Shown: positions 8,369 through 15,914 of the stretch, piece after piece
Position numbering within the stretch: position 1 is the stretch's first letter
How the letters are laid out: each line of letters begins with the position of its first letter
DNA from: JAMOBE01 sp039908285
GTDB taxonomy: Bacteria; Pseudomonadota; Alphaproteobacteria; Rhodospirillales; Rhodospirillaceae
NCBI GenBank assembly: GCA_039908285.1
Contig: JAMOBE010000008.1
Location: 1-64,000, forward strand
Direction of reading: 5' to 3'
Length of the DNA stretch: 64,000 nt
Program-made: the position numbers and the translations under genes
Notes under the pieces: generated by a model
Database searches by the model: none
What the model was told of the DNA's origin: nothing
What the model saw: the letters and a program-made list of their open reading frames with translations, nothing else

Positions 8369-8460
8369 ATTGAGGGGAGTGAGCGCTCCGGATTGAGGGG
8401 AGTGAGCGCTCCGGATTGAGGGGAGTGAGCGCTCCGGATTGAGGGGAGTGAGCGCTCCGG
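8369..8460. repeat. Four perfect 23-bp tandem repeats
   Basis: The unit ATTGAGGGGAGTGAGCGCTCCGG is present four times without a mismatch at 8369, 8392, 8415 and 8438. Each holds the 8-bp palindrome GAGCGCTC, itself flanked by GGAG/CTCC. The block lies 88 bp upstream of the SDH-protease gene. It could be an operator array or a replication-slippage tract. Confidence 0.95.
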
Positions 8461-8486
8461 CGTTGGTTGCGGTTGGATGATCCTGC

Positions 8487-8515
8487 TTGTCAAGACATTA
8501 AAACATTGTTAAGGA
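8487..8515 (+). promoter_or_regulatory. Possible sigma-70 promoter of the protease cassette
   Basis: TTGTCA (8487-8492) and TAAGGA (8510-8515) are 17 bp apart in a locally AT-rich stretch upstream of the ATG at 8549. The -10 match is poor. Confidence 0.3.
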
Positions 8516-8548
8516 AACCCGGTTAGAGTGTCTCGTTGGAGGAAAGAG

Positions 8549-9427
8549 ATGTCTGCGGTTTCCGCCGATGCCGTCATCCACCGGCAGCTAGATGAGAACG
8601 CTAGGAAACTTGGTAAGAAACTGAGTTCGGATGTGCTTGCGTTCTTTGGCCCGATCGAATATGGCGTTGACGACCATGTTCGAGATGCGGTCGAGGCCAT
8701 TAAAGAAAAGAAAGATCGTCTGGCCGTGCTGTTGCAGACAACCGGGGGGCTGATTGAGGTAACTCAGCGAATTGCCGAGTGTCTCAGAGCACATTACGAT
8801 ACCGTTTATTTCATTATTCCAAACTACGCCATGTCCGCCGGAACGGTGCTTGCCATGTCTGGCGACGAGATTTATATGGATTATTACTCAATTCTTGGGC
8901 CAATCGATCCACAAACTCACAAGCCTGGCATCGGGTTTGTTCCAGCCCTCGGTTATCTTGAGCAGTACAATAAATTGGTACAAAAATCAACAAATGGGAC
9001 CTTGACAACCGCCGAGCTTGCAGTACTTCTTCGGAGCTTTGATCAGGCTGAGTTGTTCCGGTATGGACAGGCTCGGGAGCTTTCTATTACGTTGCTTAAG
9101 GAATGGCTGACAAAATACAAGTTCAAAACGTGGGAGAAGACGGAAACCCGTGAGGAGTTTGTCACGCATGAAATGCGTGTGGAACGAGCGGTTGAGATTG
9201 CAGAAACGCTTAATGACACAAGCCGGTGGCACGTTCATGGCCGGGGGATTTCCATGAGCGTATTGAGGAATGATTTGAAGCTTCGGATTGAGGACTTTGG
9301 AAAAGATCAAGCTCTGAGAGCGCTTATCAGGGGATATGAAAAGTTGTTGGTTGAATACATGGGGAAAGTGGGTGATCTGTGCGTCGTGCACACAGGGGGT
9401 AAGTATATGCCCATTCTGAGAGGATGA
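8549..9427 (+). CDS. SDH-family Clp-fold serine protease
   Basis: 292 residues from the ATG at 8549, preceded by GGAGG; a GTG at 8528 would add seven residues. The protein has the crotonase/Clp-like layout of SppA-type and 'serine dehydrogenase' proteinases: LLQTTGGLIE (oxyanion strand), then NYAMSAGTVLAMSGDEIYMD, where the Ser of MSAGT is the expected nucleophile, and LGPIDPQ. I see no transmembrane helix, so it may be cytosolic or peripheral. The GC content is clearly below that of the flanking genes, and its codon choice differs (many AT-ending codons), signs of recent transfer. It overlaps the next small gene by ATGA. The role is unknown; such genes are frequent in genomic islands. Confidence 0.75.
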   Translation: MSAVSADAVIHRQLDENARKLGKKLSSDVLAFFGPIEYGVDDHVRDAVEAIKEKKDRLAVLLQTTGGLIEVTQRIAECLRAHYDTVYFIIPNYAMSAGTVLAMSGDEIYMDYYSILGPIDPQTHKPGIGFVPALGYLEQYNKLVQKSTNGTLTTAELAVLLRSFDQAELFRYGQARELSITLLKEWLTKYKFKTWEKTETREEFVTHEMRVERAVEIAETLNDTSRWHVHGRGISMSVLRNDLKLRIEDFGKDQALRALIRGYEKLLVEYMGKVGDLCVVHTGGKYMPILRG

Positions 9428-9633
9428 GCAGCATGGACAAGAAAGAACTGGACAAAATGGTCGCCACCAATCCGGCTGTTGACATGAACCTTCTTGAGAA
9501 GGGGCTGACCTGCATCGATGAACTCGAGCGTCTCGGTTTCAAGCCTGCGCAGTACGGTCTGACCTTGCCGTACACGCGGTCGCCGACTCTTCAGCAGAGA
9601 GTCAAGGTCTTTGGGCCGAGTTCCGGGAAGTAG
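9424..9633 (+). CDS. Small partner protein of the SDH-family protease
   Basis: 69 residues from 9424 (ATGA overlap with the protease) or 66 from the ATG at 9433. It is hydrophilic, with CIDELERLGFKPAQYGL in the middle and no membrane segment or known motif. Overlap implies co-translation with the protease, so it may be a substrate, adaptor or inhibitor (inference). I do not recognise the family. Confidence 0.6.
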   Translation: MSSMDKKELDKMVATNPAVDMNLLEKGLTCIDELERLGFKPAQYGLTLPYTRSPTLQQRVKVFGPSSGK

Positions 9634-9716
9634 CGCGGTGCGCCGCCTCGGCTGTTTCAATCAGCCCTGGTAGGCGCGCCCAGTCAAGCCCAATCACACA
9701 ACCACCCTTACCTACA

Positions 9717-9744
9717 GGGCGCCGGTCTTCGGCGCCCTTTTTTT
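9717..9744 (+). terminator. Strong rho-independent terminator
   Basis: GGGCGCC (9717-9723) pairs with GGCGCCC (9731-9737) around a 7-base loop and is followed by seven T. It closes the protease cassette. Confidence 0.9.
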
Positions 9745-9767
9745 GTTCCAAACATCAGGAGAAGACA

Positions 9768-10067
9768 ATGCAACCCGATTCGACGATCAACATCATCTGG
9801 TGGATCAGCGCCGTGGAGATTCCGGTCATGGCTGGTCTGTTCTGGCTGTTCTGGCGCAGCCGCCAGGACTGCGAGCACGATCTCGACGAGATACGGCACG
9901 AAATGGAGAAGGGGTTCGCCCGGGCCGCCGAGGCGCTGGCGGCCTACAAGCTGGAGGTGGCCAAATCCTATGCCTCGATCTCCACCATGAGGGAGGTGGA
10001 GAAGCGGCTGACCCAGCACCTTCTGCGCATCGAGCAGAAGCTGGATGGAAGCGGGGCTCGGGCATGA
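9768..10067 (+). CDS. Small membrane protein with coiled-coil tail, holin/spanin-like size
   Basis: 99 residues with AGGAG upstream. A single membrane helix (about residues 8-30, IIWWISAVEIPVMAGLFWLFW) is followed by a cytoplasmic or periplasmic helical, charged tail with heptad character. Placed behind terminase-type genes, it could serve phage lysis, but sequence alone does not show this. Its stop overlaps an ATG (10064) that opens MSGPSLLKNRIAL, a possible remnant of a following phage gene whose frame then runs through djlA as noise. Confidence 0.6.
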   Translation: MQPDSTINIIWWISAVEIPVMAGLFWLFWRSRQDCEHDLDEIRHEMEKGFARAAEALAAYKLEVAKSYASISTMREVEKRLTQHLLRIEQKLDGSGARA

Positions 10068-10172
10068 GCGGCCCGTCTCTTCTCAAGAACCGGATCGCCC
10101 TGCCAGACCCCCTAGGCAACCGCGTCCATCCGCGCGATAGTGGCGCTGGTCGTGGGCAATGGACGTGGGGAC

Positions 10173-10943
10173 ATGGCGGTCTGGGGAAAGATCATCGGTG
10201 GCATGGCGGGCATGGCGGTGGGGGGGCCCTTTGGCGCGCTGCTGGGGGCGGCGGCCGGCCATGCCGTGGACAACATGCGGGACGAGGAGCACTCCGCGTC
10301 GTCCGTGCGCCGCGGCGGCTTCGGCCAGGCCTTCGGGGCGGCGGCGGAGCAGGCGCGGCGGTCGGCGTTCTCCCTTGGCGTGGTGGTGCTGTCGGCCAAG
10401 ATGGCCAAGGCCGATGGCCACGTCAGCCGGGCGGAGATCGACGCCTTCAAGCGGGTGTTCAACGTCCCCCCCGGTGAGATGGGCCGGGTGGGCCACCTGT
10501 TCGACCTGGCGCGGCGCACGCCGGAGGGCTACGAGCTGTATGCCCGCCAGCTCGCCACCCTGTTCGCCGGCCGGCCAGAGATGCTGGAGGAGCTTCTGGA
10601 TGCCCTGTTCATCATCGCCCTGGCCGACGGCCCCCTGAACGATGCCGAGCGCCGCTTCCTCGAACGGGTGGCCACCATCTTCGGCATGCCGGACAAGGAT
10701 TTCCAGCGCACCCGCGCCAGCCACTCGGGCGACGAGGGCGACCCCTACCTGGTGCTGGGCGTGCCGGCTGCCTCCACCAACGAAGAGGTCAAGGCGGCCT
10801 ACCGCAGGCTGATCCGCGAGAACCACCCCGACACCATGGTGGCCAAGGGCCTGCCGGAGGAGTTCATCGCCGTCGCCAACGGCAAGATGGCCGCCATCAA
10901 TGCCGCCTTCGACCGGGTTTCGCGCGAGCGGGGGATGAAGTAG
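10173..10943 (+). CDS. djlA: DjlA-like membrane-anchored DnaJ co-chaperone
   Basis: 256 residues. The start MAVWGKIIGG followed by a glycine-rich hydrophobic segment (GGPFGALLGAAAGHAVD) matches the DjlA membrane anchor. Residues 60-180 are a TerB-like helical domain (KMAKADGHVSRAEID, ALADGPLNDAER). The C-terminal J domain carries HPD at 218-220, needed to stimulate DnaK ATPase. An upstream in-frame ATG at 10140 would add 11 residues, but the DjlA-like N-terminus favours 10173. This is the first clearly chromosomal housekeeping gene after the phage block. It is followed 4 bp later by uup, likely in the same transcript. Confidence 0.88.
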   Translation: MAVWGKIIGGMAGMAVGGPFGALLGAAAGHAVDNMRDEEHSASSVRRGGFGQAFGAAAEQARRSAFSLGVVVLSAKMAKADGHVSRAEIDAFKRVFNVPPGEMGRVGHLFDLARRTPEGYELYARQLATLFAGRPEMLEELLDALFIIALADGPLNDAERRFLERVATIFGMPDKDFQRTRASHSGDEGDPYLVLGVPAASTNEEVKAAYRRLIRENHPDTMVAKGLPEEFIAVANGKMAAINAAFDRVSRERGMK

Positions 10944-10947
10944 GCCG

Positions 10948-12756
10948 ATGGCGCCCCCTCCAGTTCTCAGTCTCCGCCAGGCCTGGCTGACCTTCGGCGG
11001 CGAGCCGCTGTTCCGTGGTGTGGACCTGGCCGCCAGTCGCGGCGACCGGATCTGCCTGATCGGCCGCAACGGCAGCGGCAAGTCGACCCTGCTCAAGGTG
11101 CTGGCCGGCATGGTCACCCTGGACGGCGGCGAGTGGTTCCTCCAGCCGGGGACGCGGGTCGCGTACCTGTCGCAGGACCCGGTGCCCGACGGCGACACCG
11201 TGGCCCACTATGTGGCCGGCGGCCTGCCCGAGGGAGCGAAGGACGATACCTATCGGGTGGGTGCCGTGCTGGACGCCGTCGGCCTGGACGGGAGCCTGGC
11301 CACGGCCAGCCTGTCGGGTGGCGAGGGACGGCGGGCGGCGCTGGCGCGGGCGCTGGTCGGGGACCCCGACGTCCTGCTGCTGGACGAGCCCACCAATCAC
11401 CTGGACGTCCCCACCATCCGCTGGCTGGAGGCGGAGCTGCTGGCCTTTCGTGGCGCGTTGGTGGTCATCAGCCATGACCGCACCTTTTTGAACACGGTGT
11501 CGCGGCGGACCTGGTGGCTGGAGCGGGGGGTGGTGCGCACGGCCGAGCACGGCTATGCCCGCTTCGAGGACTGGCGCGAGGCGGTGGCGGACGAGGAGGA
11601 AAAGGCCCTGTCGCGGCTCGACACCAAGCTGGCCGCCGAGATGCATTGGCTGCACCGGGGGGTGACGGCGCGGCGCTCGCGCAACATGGGCCGGCTGCGG
11701 CGCCTCCACGCCCTGCGGGCCGAGCGGGTCGAGCGCATGCGCCGGCCGGGCGACCTGGACCTGGTGGCCGAGGCCGGTACCCAGGGCGGCAAGGCGGTGA
11801 TCGAGGCCAAGGGCGTTTCCTTCGCCTATGGGGACCGGGTCCTCGTGCGCGATTTCTCCACCCGCATCCTGAGGGGCGACCGGGTGGGGCTGATCGGTCC
11901 CAACGGCGCCGGCAAGACCACCCTATTGCGGCTGCTCATCGGCGATCTTGCGCCCGACGTTGGCACGGTGCGGCTCGGCACCGGCCTGGTTCCCGCCTAT
12001 TTCGACCAGCGCCGCGAGGCCCTCGACCCGGATCTCTCCGTATGGAAGACCCTGGCCGGAAGCAGCGACCAGATCGACGTGCGTGGCCAGCCCCGCCACG
12101 TCATGGGCTATCTGAAGGACTTCCAGTTCGACCAGCGCCAGGCCATGTCGCCCGTGCGCGCCCTCTCCGGCGGCGAGCGCAACCGTCTCTTGCTGGCCAG
12201 GCTTCTGGCGCGGACCAGCAACCTGATCATCATGGACGAGCCCACCAACGATCTCGACATGGACACCCTCGACCTGCTGGAAGAGGCCCTCGGCGATTAT
12301 GACGGTACCCTGCTGCTGGTCAGCCACGACCGCGACTTCCTCGACCGCCTGGTGACCAGCGTCATCGCCGTCGAGGGCGATGGCCGCATCGACGAGTACG
12401 TGGGTGGCTACTCCGATTACCTGATCCAGCGGCCGGCGGTCGCCCCTCCGACCACGCCGACGCCGGCGATCCAGGCGAAGGCGGTTCGCGACGTCCAGCC
12501 GAAGGCGGTCGCCCGCAAGCTATCCTACCGGGACCAGCGTGAACTCGACGAGCTTCCGGCCCGCATCGAGGCCCTGCACGCCGAAATGGCGACCATCGAG
12601 GCGACGCTGGCCGATGCCGGGCTGTATGCCCGCGCTCCAAAGGACTTTGCCCGCGCCACCGCCCGCCTGCCCGCCGTCCAGGCGGACCTGGCGGCGATGG
12701 AGGAGCGCTGGCTCGAGCTGGAGATGCGCCGCGAGGCCCTCGAGGGCGGGCGATAG
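10948..12756 (+). CDS. uup: ABC-F family ATPase, Uup type
   Basis: 602 residues with two ATPase domains and no membrane part. Domain 1: GRNGSGKST (about 36-44), LSGGEGRR, DEPTNHLD. Domain 2: GPNGAGKTT, LSGGERNR, DEPTNDLD. The linker contains the RSRNMGRLRRLHALR type region seen in Uup. The C-terminal 90 residues form a predicted coiled coil (YRDQRELDELPARIEALHAEM region), the DNA-binding arm of Uup. ABC-F proteins act on ribosomes, and Uup is linked to transposon precise excision and ribosome function. All motifs are intact. Confidence 0.92.
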   Translation: MAPPPVLSLRQAWLTFGGEPLFRGVDLAASRGDRICLIGRNGSGKSTLLKVLAGMVTLDGGEWFLQPGTRVAYLSQDPVPDGDTVAHYVAGGLPEGAKDDTYRVGAVLDAVGLDGSLATASLSGGEGRRAALARALVGDPDVLLLDEPTNHLDVPTIRWLEAELLAFRGALVVISHDRTFLNTVSRRTWWLERGVVRTAEHGYARFEDWREAVADEEEKALSRLDTKLAAEMHWLHRGVTARRSRNMGRLRRLHALRAERVERMRRPGDLDLVAEAGTQGGKAVIEAKGVSFAYGDRVLVRDFSTRILRGDRVGLIGPNGAGKTTLLRLLIGDLAPDVGTVRLGTGLVPAYFDQRREALDPDLSVWKTLAGSSDQIDVRGQPRHVMGYLKDFQFDQRQAMSPVRALSGGERNRLLLARLLARTSNLIIMDEPTNDLDMDTLDLLEEALGDYDGTLLLVSHDRDFLDRLVTSVIAVEGDGRIDEYVGGYSDYLIQRPAVAPPTTPTPAIQAKAVRDVQPKAVARKLSYRDQRELDELPARIEALHAEMATIEATLADAGLYARAPKDFARATARLPAVQADLAAMEERWLELEMRREALEGGR

Positions 12757-12760
12757 AGAG

Positions 12761-13219
12761 TCACACCGAAAGAATGGCCCGCAGGTGGTCCGACACATCG
12801 GCCAGGGAGGCGCCGGTCAGGTCGTTGTTCAATTCGGCGATCACCCTCTCCCGCACCGCGTCCGGCAGCAGCGTCCGCAGGTCACCAAGGGCCCGGGGCG
12901 GGGCCACCAGCACCAGCCGTTCATAGGCTCCACGGCCGAGACCCTCCTCGAGCATCTCGACCAGGGAGCGGGCGAACGCCACCGCATTATGGCGGCGAGG
13001 GTCGGTGGGCGGCTCGATGGCGTGGCGGCCACTGCCGGTGCCGTCGCTGGCCCGACCCGGCCGGTCGCTGCCGATGTCGCGGGAGGCCAGGCGGGTGCCG
13101 ATGAAGTCCAGCTCCTCTCCCACCGCCAGCGTCCCTCCAGGGCCGTCGCTGACCAGAAGGCGCGCCCGCGCGCCGTCGGCCACCAGAATCCAGGTGATGG
13201 ACCTCTTCGTGGTGTGCAT
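12761..13219 (-). CDS. Host attachment protein family
   Basis: About 152 residues. The N-terminus ITWILVADGARARLL is the hallmark of the 'host attachment protein' family first named in Agrobacterium. The distal part (VLVAPPRALGDLRTLL) resembles an eRF1/baeRF-type domain. A GTG start at 13228 would add three residues. The gene converges on uup with only 4 bp between the stops, so the two transcripts must overlap. The biochemical role is not established. Confidence 0.85.
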   Translation of the reverse strand: MHTTKRSITWILVADGARARLLVSDGPGGTLAVGEELDFIGTRLASRDIGSDRPGRASDGTGSGRHAIEPPTDPRRHNAVAFARSLVEMLEEGLGRGAYERLVLVAPPRALGDLRTLLPDAVRERVIAELNNDLTGASLADVSDHLRAILSV

Positions 13220-13511
13220 CGTCTCCACCCCGCCTGACCGTGAAACGCCAATCCGGCCCGGACAACGCCGTCACGGCGCGGGAGGTTGCCGGCGCATCGG
13301 AATTACATTCCCACCCCTCGCCGTTTCTCCTGTAAGATGTCTATATTGCATACGATGCCATCATGACGATTGGATACTAACAACCGGCAGCCCTGCTACC
13401 CATCATCAAGGGCGCGGCCGCGCGAGAAGACCATCGAGCCGATACAGAGTGCCGAAAGACTCCTCGCCCAGCCCAAAAACATCAGGTCACCAGACCACAG
13501 GAGAAATGCAA

Positions 13512-13676
13512 ATGTCGCTCGGAACTGTTCTTCTTGTCATCATCATCATATTCCTGCTCGGCGGCTTCAGCGGACGCTTTGGCGGCTACGGCTACGGCTA
13601 TGGGCACGGCGGCGTCGGGGTTCTCGGGGTCATCCTGATCGTCGTCGTCATTCTCATGCTGCTTGGGCGGATCTGA
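13512..13676 (+). CDS. DUF3309-type small membrane protein
   Basis: 54 residues: hydrophobic helix, glycine/tyrosine-rich loop (GGYGYGYGHGG), hydrophobic helix ending LMLLGRI. This matches DUF3309 proteins common in alphaproteobacteria. AGGAG lies eight bases before this ATG; the in-frame ATG six bases upstream is too close to it. Function unknown, probably inner membrane. Confidence 0.8.
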   Translation: MSLGTVLLVIIIIFLLGGFSGRFGGYGYGYGHGGVGVLGVILIVVVILMLLGRI

Positions 13677-13739
13677 CCCAACGGGCGGCACGCCGGACGA
13701 GGACAGATCCCGCCTCCGTCCCGCGTGCCACCCCCGACC

Positions 13740-13958
13740 TCACTTGGACAGCTCATGTCCGATAATGGCTCCACCGACCGCACCACCGATCGTGGCCGCG
13801 GTCTTGCCGGAGCCCTGGCCGAACTGGTTACCCACGACGGCCCCCGCGCCAGCGCCCAGGGTCTCGGCGCATCCCACGACGAAGAGGGACACGACCAGGG
13901 CCGTGATCGTAACGACTCGCTTCGCATCTCGGTTGGCGGAAATCCGGTTCTTATCCAT
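13740..13958 (-). CDS. Glycine-zipper lipoprotein
   Basis: 72 residues from the ATG at 13958 with AGGAGG upstream. A signal segment ends in a VVGC lipobox, followed by a glycine-zipper stretch (GAGAGAVVGNQFG, GGAVGGAIIGHEL) like OsmB/SlyB-type outer-membrane lipoproteins. Such proteins are often envelope-stress induced. Its upstream region has a perfect palindrome at 14022-14035. Confidence 0.8.
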   Translation of the reverse strand: MDKNRISANRDAKRVVTITALVVSLFVVGCAETLGAGAGAVVGNQFGQGSGKTAATIGGAVGGAIIGHELSK

Positions 13959-14309
13959 CGCTCTCCTCCTGTATTCCTGGCTACATTGACATGGGTAGCC
14001 GTGACAAAATATCAATCTGGTTGGTTAATTAACCAGTTGTAAAGCTAGTGTAGATTAAGAGCAATGTTCATGGCACGCAAAGCGTATTGCATAGATAACA
14101 TTGTATAACGCGGCGGAACGAAAGTCTTGTATCTCGGCGTATACATGCATATTTGCCTACGTGTAGTTCGCCAGATCCCCGTACTCGACGGCACGTTGTC
14201 GGTTACACCTTCTGTACCGCCGGGAGAAGTTGTCGTGATCGCCTTTCGCCGCAGGTGTCTGGTGTCTGGTGTCAGGCCTGCCGTCGCGAACAGGGAACAG
14301 GAGGAGGAT
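13959..14309. other. Intergenic, AT-richer region with promoter character
   Basis: No convincing gene. It carries the leftward lipoprotein's ribosome site, a 14-bp palindrome (14022-14035) and an AT-rich tract around 14085-14110 that may hold promoters in either direction. Open frames here are not supported by composition. Confidence 0.5.
14022..14035. promoter_or_regulatory. Perfect palindrome TGGTTAATTAACCA, candidate operator
   Basis: A 14-bp perfect dyad 64 bp upstream of the leftward lipoprotein start, in an AT-rich stretch. It has the size and place of a dimeric repressor site; the regulator is unknown. Confidence 0.4.
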
Positions 14310-14432
14310 ATGAATAGCCGCATACTCATGGCGATCTGTTTCGGGAGCCTCGTGTCGCTTCTGGTTCTGGTTCTGGTCCTGGTCCCGGCTCAGTGCCCGG
14401 CGTCAAATCGGTCGAGAACGACCTCATCGTGA
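14310..14432 (+). CDS. Possible 40-residue membrane peptide
   Basis: A short frame with a strong AGGAGGA ribosome site six bases before ATG. It encodes one hydrophobic helix (FGSLVSLLVLVLVLVPA) and a polar tail. Small size and the Leu/Val repeat mean it could be chance, but the ribosome site is among the best in the window. Confidence 0.4.
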   Translation: MNSRILMAICFGSLVSLLVLVLVLVPAQCPASNRSRTTSS

Positions 14433-14471
14433 AATAGCATGGGGATCCCCGCCCGGGGCGTCATATCGAGG

Positions 14472-14519
14472 GCGCGCCTTCGCCGCGACGCCCGGAAGCG
14501 CGCCTTCGCCGCGACGCCC
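14472..14519. repeat. Two 22-bp direct repeats, period 26
   Basis: GCGCGCCTTCGCCGCGACGCCC occurs at 14472-14493 and 14498-14519, in the gene-free stretch 14433-14721. Nothing else is recognisable there apart from the ribosome site of the next gene. Confidence 0.8.
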
Positions 14520-14721
14520 CGAGCGGGGTTCGAGGCGACTGCCCCGCACCGCTCCCGAGTCGATCCGTTATTCACTCTCTCATTCGAATCTTGACGTGCG
14601 CACGCTCAACCAGGCCTATTTCGGTGAATGCTGGTCGCTGTCCAGGCGAGTTCGGCCACGTCCGTGGTCCCGTTCCTGACAGAGCGGTTGGCGCCGTGGC
14701 CATGACGGACAGGAACAACCG

Positions 14722-15846
14722 ATGAGCAACGCGCATCACGTCATCTCCATGCCGGTATGGGGAGAGCGGTATCTCGACATGTTTCTGAACGTTTCCCTGC
14801 CGTCACAGCTTTCTCCGGGTAACCTCCCTGCCTTCGCCCATCCTCGGTCCTGTACCTATCGCCTGTACACTTTTCGCGACGACGGCGTGCTGCTGGACGC
14901 GGCCCCCGCCGTGCGGCACCTGAGGCGCCATGCCACGGTCGAAATCATCGTGCTGCCGGAATCATTCCGGGTCCACGTCATCAGCGACAAGTTCGGAGGA
15001 ATGGAGTTCGCCCATCGTCATTCCCTGCTGTGGGTGATGGAAAGTCCGGATCGGGTACTGATCCCCATGCTCAGTGATCTCGTCTTCTCCGACGGTGCCC
15101 TGTACGCCGTGGACAAGGTGATCGGCGAAGGCGCTCAGGCCGCGGTCATGACGACACCCCGAGGAGTCCTGGAAGCGGTCGGGCCGCTGTTGACCGGTCT
15201 GCTTCAGAATGGCGTTCTGACCGTTTCTCCCCGCACGCTCTACGGGATGATTTTTGCCAATCAACTGCCCTCATTTGGCGCCACCATCTGGGGGTCGGTT
15301 CCCTCCAACCCCTGGCCAAACCATCTCCAGTGGGAGGTGGAAGATGAAGGCTCGTTCCACCACACCTATCACCCCTATCCCATCATGCTGCGCGCCCATG
15401 CCGGATCGCCGGACGTGGAAGGGACCATGGACGGCAACTGGGTTTATCGGCTGGTGGACGATCCATCGCGCCTGCACATCTTTGATAACTCCGATGAGAT
15501 GTGCGTGATAGAACTCTCTCCCCGTGACTATCTGGCCGACGATCTTATCGACGAGCCAGCCACGGTTATTTCGGCTGCAAGTTATTTTTTCAAATACCGT
15601 CCATCTCCTCTTCAGATGGAAGTGTTCCGGCGTCCCCTTCGCTATTACACCCGCGATCCCGGCTCCGCCTGGCAGAGCCGCATGGCAGAGTCAAGACGCG
15701 TCGTCGAGTCGGTTATCTCGGTCGTCGACATCCTGATGGCGAAGGAGCGGGAGATGAAGGCGTCCGGAGACCCGGTCAGCTTATACGCTTTCCGGAAGCC
15801 GAGCCCGCGTCCAGCAAGCCTCCGGTTGCGCATTAATGCATGTTAA
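14722..15846 (+). CDS. Conserved hypothetical protein, possibly glycosyltransferase-like
   Basis: 374 residues, AGGAAC upstream, no signal peptide or membrane helix. The start HVISMPVWGERYLDMFLNVSLPSQLSPGNLP resembles (key words VWGERY, SLPSQLSPGNLP) the opening of uncharacterised proteins near glycosyltransferases in Rhodospirillales; it suggests a nucleotide-sugar fold, but I see no clear DxD site. The last 25 residues (AFRKPSPRPASLR) are encoded by a TTTCCGGAA palindromic repeat, so the true ancestral C-terminus may have been shorter or different. Confidence 0.5.
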   Translation: MSNAHHVISMPVWGERYLDMFLNVSLPSQLSPGNLPAFAHPRSCTYRLYTFRDDGVLLDAAPAVRHLRRHATVEIIVLPESFRVHVISDKFGGMEFAHRHSLLWVMESPDRVLIPMLSDLVFSDGALYAVDKVIGEGAQAAVMTTPRGVLEAVGPLLTGLLQNGVLTVSPRTLYGMIFANQLPSFGATIWGSVPSNPWPNHLQWEVEDEGSFHHTYHPYPIMLRAHAGSPDVEGTMDGNWVYRLVDDPSRLHIFDNSDEMCVIELSPRDYLADDLIDEPATVISAASYFFKYRPSPLQMEVFRRPLRYYTRDPGSAWQSRMAESRRVVESVISVVDILMAKEREMKASGDPVSLYAFRKPSPRPASLRLRINAC

Positions 15847-15914
15847 GGACGTGCCCCCCGCCCTGTCGCATGGTGGACGACCGTTGGTGATCCGTCAGGC
15901 AAGGGAGCGGCGTC

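Noticed and set aside
8369..8460. CRISPR array.
   Set aside because: The 23-bp units abut each other with no spacers and no cas genes are present.
10064..10477. A 137-codon gene overlapping the small membrane protein stop.
   Set aside because: Only the first ~25 residues look protein-like; the rest is a shadow of djlA in another frame.
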